Assembly: GCA_023380915.1 (NCBI GenBank) | Contig: JAMCSM010000172.1 | Span: 1 to 62,360, forward strand | Source: Actinomycetota bacterium | GTDB taxonomy: Bacteria > Actinomycetota > Humimicrobiia > Humimicrobiales > Humimicrobiaceae | Direction: 5' to 3' | DNA length: 62,360 nucleotides | In this document: piece by piece, positions 9,472-18,728 of the stretch | How positions within the stretch are numbered: position 1 is the first letter of the stretch | Layout: the number at the start of each line of letters is the position of its first letter | Program-made: the position numbers and the translations under genes | Notes under the pieces: generated by a model | What the model was told of the DNA's origin: nothing | Seen by the model: only the letters and a program-made list of their open reading frames with translations | Databases searched by the model: none

Positions 9472-10405
9472 AACTACTCCTTGCTCTTACATCCAGAGTA
9501 ATAGCTAAAATAATTAAAAATCCTTTGGTAATAGCTTGAAATGCAAACGGAACATTAGTAAGTGTTAAAGCATTTATAACTACACCCAGTAATATAGCTC
9601 CAATAACTGTATTATAAATATTTCCTTTTCCACCACTTAAACTAATACCACCTATTACTATTGCAGTTATTACGTCAAATTCATAACCTACTCCAGCAGT
9701 TGGAGCAGCAGTCATTAACCTTGATGATAAAAGAATTGCAGCTATTGCCACTGAAACACTGCATATGATAAAGCTTAACGACCTTGTTAAGGTAATGTTT
9801 ATACCAATTATCTTTGCCGCCTCTGGATTAGTTCCTATTAAGATTAGATTCCTACCAAAAGTGGTTCTCTTTAATAATATTTCATAAATAATGGCTATAA
9901 TAATAAAGATATAGCAATATAAAGGTATCTTAAACAAATTAATTTTTGCGATTGATTCAAATATTTTATTTGGATTTGCTACTTGGGTCCCCCCATTTAC
10001 ATAAAAAAGAGCAAAACCTCCAACAACAGATAACATACCTAAAGTGACTATTATTGAACTAATATTAAAATAGCTTGTAATAGCACCATTTAAAATCCCA
10101 ATTATAATTGCAGCAATAATGGGAACGATAATTGCCAGAACAACACTATTTTTATTGATCATAACAATTGATATAACTGCTGCCAGTGAAAAGGTTGAAC
10201 CAACAGACAAGTCAAGACCACCACCAATTACTACTAAGGTCATTCCGCAGCTGATTATTGAAATAACAGAAATACTTTTTAAAATATTAAGAAAATTTGA
10301 TACTTGTCTGAATGAAGGAACAGTAATTGATAGAATAATAACAAGTAAAACTAATATAACCAGATTTGTCTGAATTTTTAAAAAATTTAAGCTTTTATTC
10401 TTCAT
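9461..10405 (-). CDS. Ribose-type ABC transporter permease
   Basis: A 314-residue RbsC-family permease with multiple membrane segments, the conserved VIGGGLDLSVGSTFSLA motif and the C-terminal VIGGISLSGGKGNIYNTV loop. The frame can be opened at TTG (10426), but the ATG at 10403-10405 has AAGGG eight bases upstream and begins two bases after the ATPase stop codon, so I choose the ATG. Two different permeases in one operon suggest a heterodimeric channel, as in several sugar and autoinducer-2 importers. Confidence 0.92.
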   Translation of the reverse strand: MKNKSLNFLKIQTNLVILVLLVIILSITVPSFRQVSNFLNILKSISVISIISCGMTLVVIGGGLDLSVGSTFSLAAVISIVMINKNSVVLAIIVPIIAAIIIGILNGAITSYFNISSIIVTLGMLSVVGGFALFYVNGGTQVANPNKIFESIAKINLFKIPLYCYIFIIIAIIYEILLKRTTFGRNLILIGTNPEAAKIIGINITLTRSLSFIICSVSVAIAAILLSSRLMTAAPTAGVGYEFDVITAIVIGGISLSGGKGNIYNTVIGAILLGVVINALTLTNVPFAFQAITKGFLIILAITLDVRARSSFEN

Positions 10406-10407
10406 AT

Positions 10408-11928
10408 TTAAACCCTTGTAGCGCAAATTAATATATCTTTAGTAGTAACCTTTTCATCAATAAATTCACCGCAAATTTCTCCCTTTGATAAGACTATGAC
10501 TCTGTTTGCAATTTTACTTATTTCAGGAATTTCTGAGGAAAGTATTATAAATGAAGTCCCATCAAGAGCCATCTGGTGAATTAAATTATGAATTTCTTCC
10601 TTGCTGCCAACATCAACACCTCTTGTCGGATCATTTAAAATCATTAATTTAGGTTTAACTGCAATTAATCTTGAAAATATTACTTTCTGCTGATTACCAC
10701 CACTTAAATTTATTATCTGCTGATATACGGAAGGAGTCTTAATAGAAAGCTTTTTTATGAACTGTTTGCTTAACTCATTTTCCTTTATATCATTTATAAA
10801 AAATTTTCTGTAATTATTAAAAAGCCAGATTGGGGAGATATTATATTTCACACTTAAAGTTAAAAATAATGACTGAATCTTTCTTTCTTCAGGTAAATAA
10901 ACTATACCTAAATTCACTGCATCTCTCGGCGATTTGACAGATATTTTTTTATCATAAAAATATAATTCTTTAGAGGTTGTAGGCCAGATTCCAAAAAGAC
11001 TTTTTACCAATTCATCTTTTCCCGAACCCATAAGTCCTGCAACTCCAAGTATTTCACCCTCATGAAGTTTAAGATTAAAATTTTTAATCCTATTTTTTAT
11101 GTTTAAATTTCTAACTTCAAAAACTATTTTTTTTCTTTCAACTTTTTCCTTTTTATCTTCTTCAATCGTATGGCCAATCATTAATGAGATTATCTTCTGT
11201 GCATCAAAATTATTCTTGTCTAATGTTCCGACATTTCTACCATCTCTAAATACACTAACCCTGTCCGCAATTCCAATGACCTCATCCAGTCTGTGAGAAA
11301 TATATATTATACTTATGCACTTTTTCTTAAGCTCTTTAATTATCGAAAATAACTTTTCAGTTTCATCTTTTGTCAGTGAAGAAGTTGGTTCATCCATTAT
11401 GATTATTCTTGCATTTTGAGCATTAATTGCTTTAATGATTTCTACAAATTGCTGTTGAGCAATACTTAATTTGCTAACTCTTGTACCGGGGTCAATGTTT
11501 ATTTCAAATTCGTTTAATATTCTTTTAGTTTCTGAATATAACTTTTTAAAATTAACAAAACCCTTTAATCTTGTACCTGGCAATCTTCCTATAAAAATAT
11601 TTTCTGAAACAGTGATTTTTGGAATATTTTCCAACTCCTGATAAATCATGCTTATACCCAGATTGCTTGCATTTAAAACATTGCTGATTTCTATTTCTTT
11701 CCCGTCAATATAAATTGAACCTGAAGTTTTTATATATGCACCAGAAAGTATTTTCATAAGTGTAGATTTTCCCGCACCATTCTCTCCAACTATTGCATGG
11801 ACTTCTCCCTTGTCCAAATCAAAATCAACCTCACTGAGCGCAACTGTTCCAGGGAAAACTTTGACAATTTTTTCTACTTTGAGAAGTTTGTTGCCATCTT
11901 GATTTTCGTTAATTTCTTTTTCTTCCAT
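10408..11928 (-). CDS. Ribose-type ABC transporter ATP-binding protein (two ABC domains)
   Basis: A 506-residue RbsA-type ATPase with duplicated ABC domains. Domain 1 has Walker A GENGAGKST at 48-56, signature LSIAQQQ and Walker B IIIMDEPTSSL. Domain 2 has a degenerate Walker A (GLMGSGKDEL near 295-305), as is normal for this family, and a good signature LSGGNQQKV near 405. It energises sugar import in the cytoplasm. It is the first gene of the operon, its ATG lying about 100 bases after the predicted transcription start; no strong ribosome binding site is visible. All components of the importer are present in the window. Confidence 0.95.
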   Translation of the reverse strand: MEEKEINENQDGNKLLKVEKIVKVFPGTVALSEVDFDLDKGEVHAIVGENGAGKSTLMKILSGAYIKTSGSIYIDGKEIEISNVLNASNLGISMIYQELENIPKITVSENIFIGRLPGTRLKGFVNFKKLYSETKRILNEFEINIDPGTRVSKLSIAQQQFVEIIKAINAQNARIIIMDEPTSSLTKDETEKLFSIIKELKKKCISIIYISHRLDEVIGIADRVSVFRDGRNVGTLDKNNFDAQKIISLMIGHTIEEDKKEKVERKKIVFEVRNLNIKNRIKNFNLKLHEGEILGVAGLMGSGKDELVKSLFGIWPTTSKELYFYDKKISVKSPRDAVNLGIVYLPEERKIQSLFLTLSVKYNISPIWLFNNYRKFFINDIKENELSKQFIKKLSIKTPSVYQQIINLSGGNQQKVIFSRLIAVKPKLMILNDPTRGVDVGSKEEIHNLIHQMALDGTSFIILSSEIPEISKIANRVIVLSKGEICGEFIDEKVTTKDILICATRV

Positions 11929-12006
11929 AAAATTTCAAATATTTTTTTAACTTAAATTAGATATTAAATTAGATATTTTATGATTATAGAATTCAAAAAT
12001 AAAGAA

Positions 12007-12033
12007 TGAAAACATTTACTGTAAACATTTACA
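12007..12033. promoter_or_regulatory. Two tandem LacI-type operators
   Basis: TGAAAACATTTACT (12007-12020) and TGTAAACATTTACA (12020-12033) share one base. The second is a TGTAAA/TTTACA inverted repeat around CA and resembles LacI/CcpA-family operators (cre-like TGTAAACGTTTACA). On the minus strand they start at the end of the -10 box and cover the start site and first transcribed bases, the classic repression position. The likely ligand is the LacI protein encoded at 2919-3926. Confidence 0.75.
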
Positions 12034-12061
12034 TAATAACCATATTTTAATTCGCTGTCAA
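12033..12061 (-). promoter_or_regulatory. Sigma-70-type promoter of the sugar operon
   Basis: On the minus strand TTGACA (12056-12061) is followed after exactly 17 bases by TATTAT (12033-12038). This is a perfect -35 and a -10 with one mismatch. The predicted start is near 12026, inside the operators, about 100 bases before the ATPase gene. The gene-free stretch 11929-12284 holds this promoter and operators; I see nothing else recognisable in it. Confidence 0.8.
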
Positions 12062-12284
12062 TATTTCTTAAAAAAAATTTAATTTAAGAACCGGAATTAA
12101 TTTTTAAAAGTATTTAAATAAAATGTAAAAAACAAAAATTTTTAATATCATTTAATATTAGTCGGAATTTGGATAAAATTGATATATTGAAAAAGCTTGA
12201 GACAGATTTTAGCAAAGTTGAAGTCTTCCAAATATTTTTCATATTTGTAAATTTTAAAAAATAATTATCTTACATATCTTATAT

Positions 12285-14186
12285 GTGGCAATAAAAATGA
12301 GGATTAGAAAACTAAAAGATTTTTATTTTAAAAATAAATTATTGATTTTCGGTATTGCTCCAGTCCTTATCCCCCTAGCATTTTATCTTATAACTCTTGA
12401 AAGAAAATTAGTTGGAGGAGACACCTCATGGTACGCAAATGAACTTCCCCAAATGATGCTTCTTCCACCCACCGGTTATCCTGTTTTTTCACTTATCGGA
12501 AAATTATTTTCCATTATCCCGATAGGCCCTCTTGCCTTAAGATTAAATCTTATTTCATCTGTTTTCGGCTCACTTACCATATTATTTTTATTTCTTGCTA
12601 TAAATAAGATAATAAAAAATGAATTTCTAAGCCTTATATCATCATTATCTTTTGCCTTTGTTTTCCCATACTGGTTTGTTGCCAACAGACTTGAATTTGA
12701 TACTTTAAACAGTTTCTTTATAGCATTTTTGTTATTTGCCATTTTGAAATATCAGGAAAATCCCATAAGAAAAAATTTATATTTATGTTTTTTCAGTCTC
12801 GGGCTTTTAACAACAAACCATCCTATCGCATTTTTTTTGATTCCAGCTTTTTTAATTTTGATTATAATAATTAAACCTGCAATATTTAAAAACCTCAAAG
12901 CAATACTATTAAGTATTATTTTCTTTATACTTCCCTCCCTTACTTATTCTTATATTTATATAAGATCTGTTCAGGGATACGGGAAAGCCGGCACTCTTAT
13001 AAAGTTCATTTATTTTATTACAGGTCGTGAAGAATCAGGTGCTACTTTTGGCGGCAGTTTTGGGAATAAAAATTTTTCAGGAATATTAAAAGTTATGTTA
13101 GATTATCTGAAATTAGTCAGAAATTTTTATGGAATTTTCTTAATAATAATTGCAGTCATTGGCCTTGTTTATCTTTTTAAAAAGAACTGGAAATTTGCAC
13201 TATTTACATTTATTGCCATTATCATAAATTTAATAATTACTACACAATATCTTGATTGGGCTGTACAGAATTATACTTTAAATATTTTATTAATAATGTC
13301 TGTTTATATAGGCTGCGGATTTCTGCTTATTGCAGATATGGTGAAATTAATTTTTGAAAAACTTTCAAAAAATAATACAAAAATTAAAACGATTAATTCT
13401 GCCAAATACATATTAATTACCTTTCTTTTTTTAATATTTGCCTCTCAGCCTGTTATATTAATCATAAATAATTTTGAAAAATGCAACTTTAGAAAACCCA
13501 AAGGCATTTATGTATTTTGGGATAATGCTTACAGGTCAATGGATAAAAATGCAAAACTTTATGCATATTCTGCGTCAATTAATATTGCAGTTTTTATACA
13601 AAAATTTGAGCAAAAAGATAAAAATATCCGGCTTGTTGGAAACAGTGAGGCTGAGTATAATTTTGATAAGATAGCAGAACAGGTAAAAAAAGGCATTCCA
13701 GTTTATTTTGTTGGAAATGATGATGCAATAAATCAGATTTTTGTGACTGAAAAAGTTGGAAAATCTTTTTATTGGGACAGGTATGATGAAAATCTTCAAT
13801 TATATAAAATAACAAAAGCAGCCCCAAAAGTTGAAATAATAAGTAATATCAATAGTAACGATCTTAAATTCGGCAAAGAAATTATTATAGAATATAAAAT
13901 AAAAAATAACGGCAATGAAATTTTAAAAATTAATTCCATTGAATTGAAATTACCGGAAGGTTTAAAATTTTCGGGGGTACTGCAGGATGGATACATTAAA
14001 CAGGATCCGGGAATCAGCAGAGGAATGTATATGTGGGTCAGCGACTATATTGTTCCTTCTGAAAGTGATATTAATTTAATTTTTAAAGTTACGGCAGCAA
14101 AAATAGGAATTTTTAATATAAAATTAAAAATGACAACAGGGGGTATTTATTTTAATGCAAAAGATTTATCATTTCAGGTTAACTGA
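12285..14186 (+). CDS. DUF2723-family membrane glycosyltransferase-like protein
   Basis: A 633-residue integral membrane protein. The N-terminal part contains the DUF2723 hallmark: a first membrane helix, then GGDTSWYANELPQMMLLPPT, with Asp shortly after the helix as in GT-C enzymes. About ten hydrophobic helices follow to residue 390. The C-terminal third is soluble and ends in a beta-rich domain (about 510-633) with NNGNEILKINSIELKLPEG, like CARDB or DUF11 domains. DUF2723 proteins are related to protein O-mannosyltransferases and use lipid-linked sugars. The next gene may supply such a donor. The start is unsure: GTG at 12285 or ATG at 12297, neither with a good ribosome binding site. Confidence 0.85.
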   Translation: MAIKMRIRKLKDFYFKNKLLIFGIAPVLIPLAFYLITLERKLVGGDTSWYANELPQMMLLPPTGYPVFSLIGKLFSIIPIGPLALRLNLISSVFGSLTILFLFLAINKIIKNEFLSLISSLSFAFVFPYWFVANRLEFDTLNSFFIAFLLFAILKYQENPIRKNLYLCFFSLGLLTTNHPIAFFLIPAFLILIIIIKPAIFKNLKAILLSIIFFILPSLTYSYIYIRSVQGYGKAGTLIKFIYFITGREESGATFGGSFGNKNFSGILKVMLDYLKLVRNFYGIFLIIIAVIGLVYLFKKNWKFALFTFIAIIINLIITTQYLDWAVQNYTLNILLIMSVYIGCGFLLIADMVKLIFEKLSKNNTKIKTINSAKYILITFLFLIFASQPVILIINNFEKCNFRKPKGIYVFWDNAYRSMDKNAKLYAYSASINIAVFIQKFEQKDKNIRLVGNSEAEYNFDKIAEQVKKGIPVYFVGNDDAINQIFVTEKVGKSFYWDRYDENLQLYKITKAAPKVEIISNINSNDLKFGKEIIIEYKIKNNGNEILKINSIELKLPEGLKFSGVLQDGYIKQDPGISRGMYMWVSDYIVPSESDINLIFKVTAAKIGIFNIKLKMTTGGIYFNAKDLSFQVN

Positions 14187-14207
14187 TAATACTTTTTAAA
14201 TACTTTA

Positions 14208-14894
14208 ATGAATGAGGCATTTAAAACTTATATTGTCATACCTGCTTATAATGAAGCAGAGATGATAAGTCATGTATTAAGAGATTTAATGGACCACGGA
14301 TACTGCAATATTGTTGTAGTTGATGACGGCTCTTCGGATAAAACTTCAGAAATAGTAAAAAAACATAATGTAAATCTGGTTAAACATCCTGTAAACATGG
14401 GACCGGGAGCTGCAATAAAAACAGGAGTAGATTATGCTCTGCTAAAAAATGCAGATATTATAGTTACTTTTGATGCTGACGGGCAACATCTTGCAGCAGA
14501 TATTAATAACCTTATAACTCCAATAATAAATATGGAAGCAGAAATAACACTTGGCAACAGATTTTTAAATAATGGCAGCAATGTGCCGTTATTTAAAAAG
14601 ATTATTTTAAAATCAGGCGCATTTCTCATGTTCTTAATGTATGGAATTATTTCAAGCGATACCCACAATGGACTGAAAGCCATGAGTAAATATGCAGCAT
14701 CAAATATAGATATAAAATCCAATGGATGGGAATACTGTTCGGAAATCATAGAAGAAATCAAACTCAAAAAAATCAAATATAAGGAAATTCCTGTTACAGT
14801 AAAATATTCAAATTATTCAATAAAAAAAGGTCAGAAAATTTACAATAGTTTTTATATTGTCTCAAAGATGTTTTTAAAATGGATTTTCGGATAA
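14208..14894 (+). CDS. GT2-family glycosyltransferase (polyprenyl-phosphate sugar synthase-like)
   Basis: A 228-residue GT-A fold enzyme of family GT2, most like dolichol/undecaprenyl-phosphate mannose or glucose synthases. Visible motifs: VIPAYNEAE (10-18), VVVDDGSSD (36-44), and the DxD-type FDADGQH (88-94). No C-terminal membrane helices are present, which fits enzymes that rely on a separate membrane partner, here the following DUF2304 gene. It likely makes a lipid-linked sugar donor at the inner membrane face for the preceding DUF2723 protein. The three genes are close together on the plus strand (gaps 21 and 11 bp), indicating one transcript. Confidence 0.9.
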   Translation: MNEAFKTYIVIPAYNEAEMISHVLRDLMDHGYCNIVVVDDGSSDKTSEIVKKHNVNLVKHPVNMGPGAAIKTGVDYALLKNADIIVTFDADGQHLAADINNLITPIINMEAEITLGNRFLNNGSNVPLFKKIILKSGAFLMFLMYGIISSDTHNGLKAMSKYAASNIDIKSNGWEYCSEIIEEIKLKKIKYKEIPVTVKYSNYSIKKGQKIYNSFYIVSKMFLKWIFG

Positions 14895-14905
14895 GGGAGG
14901 TTTAA

Positions 14906-15274
14906 ATGCATCCTGTTTATATAATTACAATTATTCTGGGTATAGCTGTTCTTGCAAATATTTTTATAAAAATAAAAAATAAAAAACTTATTATAAATGA
15001 ATTGATTTTCTGGATTTTAATCCTTGCAGCTCTTATTTTAATTTCAGTTTTTCCGCAATTATCCGTTAAAGTTGCCCATTTTCTTGGATTTAAATCAGGA
15101 TTTGATTTTTTTATTGCATTATCCATACTGATAATATTTTTATTTTTATTTAATATATATAAAAAGTTAAGATTTCTTGAAGAAAAGTTCACAAAATTAA
15201 ATGAAAACATTGCCATAAAACAAGCTTTCGAAAAATCCATAATAAATGAGGAAAAAAACAATAAGAACAAATAA
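14906..15274 (+). CDS. DUF2304 membrane protein
   Basis: A 122-residue protein with three hydrophobic helices (about 4-20, 32-50, 66-86) and a charged, coiled-coil-like tail ending KNNKNK, as in DUF2304. Members are nearly always encoded next to a GT2 polyprenyl sugar transferase and probably anchor it or help flip its product. The start is supported by a strong AGGGAGGT seven bases upstream of the ATG. It forms a cassette with the GT2 and DUF2723 genes; molecular function is unproven. Confidence 0.88.
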   Translation: MHPVYIITIILGIAVLANIFIKIKNKKLIINELIFWILILAALILISVFPQLSVKVAHFLGFKSGFDFFIALSILIIFLFLFNIYKKLRFLEEKFTKLNENIAIKQAFEKSIINEEKNNKNK

Positions 15275-15377
15275 AAACAAATTTTAAATTTATTTTTTCA
15301 CTTTATTTAAAAAAAATTTATCCTGTTTTATTATGAAGCTATGAATTTGATTATTAAAATTTTAATAATTAAAAATT

Positions 15378-16025
15378 ATGGATGAAAATGAAAAATTTAG
15401 TAATTTAAGAAGTAATATGTTAAATACACAGATAATTGCAAGAAACATTACTGATAATAATGTTATAACTGCAATGAAAAAAATCCCCAGGCATTTATTT
15501 GTAGAAACAAATTACTTAAAAGAAGCTTATTCGGACTATCCTTTGCCCATAGGATTTGGTCAAACCATATCTCAGCCATATATTGTTGCTTTGATGACCC
15601 AGGAGCTGGAGTTAACAAAAGACGACAAAGTTCTTGAGATAGGTACAGGTTCAGGTTATCAGACAGCAGTGCTGGCTGAAATTACCAGACAAGTTTTTAC
15701 AATTGAAAAAATAACAGGTTTAATAAAAAGAGCAGAAAAAATTTTAAACGGTCTGAATTATAAAAATATACATTTCAGCAATTCCAATGGATATGACGGC
15801 TGGATTGAAGAAGCTCCATTTGATAAAATAATTGTAACCGCCGCTCCAAAGGAAATACCGAAGCCTCTGCTTGAACAGTTAACGGATGGCGGTATAATGG
15901 TTATTCCGCTAGGTTTTTCAGGGTGGTCTCAAACTCTTTACAAAATAAAAAAGGACGGTAAAAAAATTATCAGACAGGAAATATGCGGGGTTTCATTCGT
16001 TCCAATGGTTAAGGAAGAGACTTAA
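15378..16025 (+). CDS. pcm: Protein-L-isoaspartate O-methyltransferase
   Basis: A 215-residue enzyme of the PIMT family, about the usual length. It methylates L-isoaspartyl residues in damaged proteins using S-adenosylmethionine. The N-terminal region includes PRHLFV and PLPIGFGQTISQPYIVALM (about 55-73), the substrate and Ser-containing motif of the family; the SAM site is VLEIGTGSGYQTAVL (85-99). The C-terminal stretch GGIMVIPLGFSGWSQTLYKI matches the rest of the fold. It stands 103 bp after the DUF2304 gene on the same strand. Confidence 0.93.
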   Translation: MDENEKFSNLRSNMLNTQIIARNITDNNVITAMKKIPRHLFVETNYLKEAYSDYPLPIGFGQTISQPYIVALMTQELELTKDDKVLEIGTGSGYQTAVLAEITRQVFTIEKITGLIKRAEKILNGLNYKNIHFSNSNGYDGWIEEAPFDKIIVTAAPKEIPKPLLEQLTDGGIMVIPLGFSGWSQTLYKIKKDGKKIIRQEICGVSFVPMVKEET

Positions 16026-16106
16026 ATTTATTTTATCATATTATCTAATATTTAATCATTAAATGTTGTCAACATTTCCTTTTTTCGTAATCGAAATAAA
16101 TAATTA

Positions 16107-16252
16107 AATCAGGCTTAAGTGTTGAGAAAACCATTTGAAGGCGGAGCGGGCAGGGTTCCTCTCTTTAGAGAGGAGAGCGAAGCCTGAAATCTGAGCAAGC
16201 TTTGACTCGCTGGGGCAAAGCTTGCGTGTTTTCGAAATATCTAAGCCTGATT
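16107..16252. repeat. GC-richer 146-bp element with terminal inverted repeats (MITE-like or structured RNA)
   Basis: The ends AATCAGGCTTA (16107-16117) and TAAGCCTGATT (16242-16252) are perfect 11-bp inverted repeats; pairing continues imperfectly inward to a shared GAAAAC. Inside are two hairpins: a 7-bp stem at 16157-16174 and a perfect 10-bp stem at 16195-16225. The element is far richer in G+C than its surroundings and has no coding potential. It lies between the convergent pcm and pheT genes. It could be a miniature transposable element or a structured transcript; a plain terminator is less likely because no U-tract follows on the minus strand. Confidence 0.6.
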
Positions 16253-16289
16253 CTTGAGCCAATGATTCCTATTAACTTTTATGTATTCT

Positions 16290-18701
16290 TTACTCTCTTA
16301 ATTTTGCATTAAATTTCCTGGAAAGATTCTGCACTATCCTTTTAAAAACTATTTCAACTTCAAGGTCTTTTAATGTCCTGTCATCAGCTCTGAATTCAAG
16401 AGAATAAGCCAGGCTTTTTTTACCATCTTCTATTTGTTTCCCCTTATAAAGATCAAATAATCTTATATTTCTTAAAATTTGTCCGCCATTTCTTGAAATT
16501 TCATCTTCAATGTCCTTATTTGACACTTTACCATCAATAACAATTGCCATATCTATATTAACTGACGGAAATTGAGGAATGGATAAGAATTTTTTTTCCT
16601 TTTGGGATTTTGCAATGAATTTGTCAAGGTCAATTTCTAAGTAATAAATATCCTGTTTAATATCCATAGTATTGGCAAGCTGCGGATGTATCTTTCCAAT
16701 TATTCCGATATTATCGTTATTTAAATTAATATTTCCGCTTATTGAAGGGTGAAAGAATCTGTATTCATTATTTGAAATTGATAAATTGTCTTTTAATTGA
16801 AATCTTTCAAACAAATATTCAATTATTGCCTTTAAATCGTAAAAATCAAAAAATCTTTCACTTTTGTTCCAGCTTTTAAGGCTTGCCCTGCCGGAAATTA
16901 AAACAGCCAGTTTGTTCTTTTCAACCGGGAGGTTATCTTCAGTAGCATTTTTGAAAAATACTTTGGATATTTCAAAAATTTTCAAGTCCGTGATTTTTTT
17001 TGAAATATTATTCTTTAAATTTCCGGTAAGAGACTGTATAAGAGAAGTTCTTAAAATCTCAAAATCTTCATTTAAAGGATTTAAAATTTTAACATAATCC
17101 CTGAATTCCTTTTCCTCGTTTAATTTAAAGAATTTAAATTCCTTAAGACTTGTAAAAGAATAGTTTATAACTTCATTTAATCCTGCATCAGCTAAACTTT
17201 GCCTGATTTCCTTAATTATTTTCTGATAATACGTATATCTGCCCTGATTTGAATCAGACTTGATTTTCTGCGTGGGAATTTTTTCAAAACCATAAATTCT
17301 TGCAATTTCTTCAATTAAATCTATTTCCCTTTCCAGATCTTCAAATCTGAATGAAGGCACTAACGCAGAAACATAATCTTTTTCAATCTTATTTTTTATT
17401 CCAAGTTTTTCCAGTATTTGCGAAACAGTATTTTTTTGTATCTTTATCCCAAGCACCTGAAATATTTTTTTAAATCTTAGATTTATAAGTTTTTCTCTGT
17501 TAATCTCAAGATAGCTGTCATATATTTCTTTTTCAAACTGCTGTCCTGTAATCTTATTTAGTAAATTTTCAAATCTTTTAATGGCAGCTACAGTTAAATG
17601 AGGATCAATTTTCTTTTCAAATCGGTTTGAAGCTTCACTTCTTAAACCAATTTTTTTTGAGGTCTTCATTATTGACGGACCATCAAAGTTTGCAGATTCA
17701 AGGAATACATTTTTTGTATTTTCATTTATTTCAGTATTTTTTCCGCCCATAATACCTGCAATTGCAACAGGTTCCTTTTCATCAGCAATTACAATCATAT
17801 TTTTATTTAAATTCCTTACAGTTCCATCAATTACAATTATGAATTCCCCATCTGAAGCAGGTCTTATTATTATTTTTTTTGAAGCCAGAAGATCACTGTC
17901 AAAAGCATGCAGAGGTTGCCCTGTCTCAAGCATGACATAATTGGTTAAATCTACTATTAAACTTACAGATCTAACATCACATAGAAGAAGTCTGTTTTTC
18001 ATCCAGACAGGAGTTTCTTTTTTAATTATGTTGTTAAAAATTTTTGCAGAATATCTTGGACACAGCCTGAAATCTTTTATTTCTATTTTAAATTTTTTAT
18101 CCAGATTGATTTCATTATCAACATTGCAATCAGGATTATTTAATTTCAAATCAGTAACCGCACTTATCTCTCTTGCAATTCCAAAAACGCTCATACAGTC
18201 AGGCCTGTTCGGAGTTATTTCAATTTCAAAAACCCAGTCATCAAGACCTGTTTGTTTTGCAAAGCTTTCTCCGGGGATATAATCGCCTTTCAGGATTAAA
18301 ATTCCTTCAGATTCCTGTGAAAGTCCCAGCTCTTTTTCAGAGCACATCATACCTTCAGAAAACTGTCCTCTTATTTTGCTTTTTTTTATAGTAAAATCTC
18401 CAATTTTTGCTCCTTCAAGAGCAAGAGCTACAATATCTCCGGTTTTAAAATTATTTGCTCCGCAAACTACATTTAAAATTTCCCTTCCTGTATTAACCTT
18501 ACAGAGAGACAGCTTGTCTGCATCGGGATGTTTAATAAAACCGTCAATTTGGGCAACAATAATATTTTTATATTTTTCTCCAAAGTACTCCACTTTCTTT
18601 ACTTCTGTTCCACTCATTGTCAGCCTGGATGCAATCTCCTGCGGAGAATATTTCTCAAACCCTTCAAGGAATTCCTTTAGCCAGTTATAAGTAATTTTCA
18701 C
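16290..18701 (-). CDS. pheT: Phenylalanine-tRNA ligase beta subunit
   Basis: An 803-residue PheT of normal bacterial length. Domains in order: N-terminal fragment with GTEVKKVEYFG, an EMAP/OB tRNA-binding domain (about 40-150), the B3/B4 editing domain, B5 domains, a catalytic-like core, and a C-terminal anticodon-binding (FDX-ACB) domain from about 710 ending FNAKLRE. Together with PheS it forms the alpha2-beta2 enzyme that charges tRNA-Phe. It follows pheS by 27 bp in the conserved order infC-rpmI-rplT-pheS-pheT. No T-box leader motif precedes pheST. Confidence 0.97.
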   Translation of the reverse strand: MKITYNWLKEFLEGFEKYSPQEIASRLTMSGTEVKKVEYFGEKYKNIIVAQIDGFIKHPDADKLSLCKVNTGREILNVVCGANNFKTGDIVALALEGAKIGDFTIKKSKIRGQFSEGMMCSEKELGLSQESEGILILKGDYIPGESFAKQTGLDDWVFEIEITPNRPDCMSVFGIAREISAVTDLKLNNPDCNVDNEINLDKKFKIEIKDFRLCPRYSAKIFNNIIKKETPVWMKNRLLLCDVRSVSLIVDLTNYVMLETGQPLHAFDSDLLASKKIIIRPASDGEFIIVIDGTVRNLNKNMIVIADEKEPVAIAGIMGGKNTEINENTKNVFLESANFDGPSIMKTSKKIGLRSEASNRFEKKIDPHLTVAAIKRFENLLNKITGQQFEKEIYDSYLEINREKLINLRFKKIFQVLGIKIQKNTVSQILEKLGIKNKIEKDYVSALVPSFRFEDLEREIDLIEEIARIYGFEKIPTQKIKSDSNQGRYTYYQKIIKEIRQSLADAGLNEVINYSFTSLKEFKFFKLNEEKEFRDYVKILNPLNEDFEILRTSLIQSLTGNLKNNISKKITDLKIFEISKVFFKNATEDNLPVEKNKLAVLISGRASLKSWNKSERFFDFYDLKAIIEYLFERFQLKDNLSISNNEYRFFHPSISGNINLNNDNIGIIGKIHPQLANTMDIKQDIYYLEIDLDKFIAKSQKEKKFLSIPQFPSVNIDMAIVIDGKVSNKDIEDEISRNGGQILRNIRLFDLYKGKQIEDGKKSLAYSLEFRADDRTLKDLEVEIVFKRIVQNLSRKFNAKLRE

Positions 18702-18728
18702 TAAAAAATGCTCCTTAAAAATTTAAAT

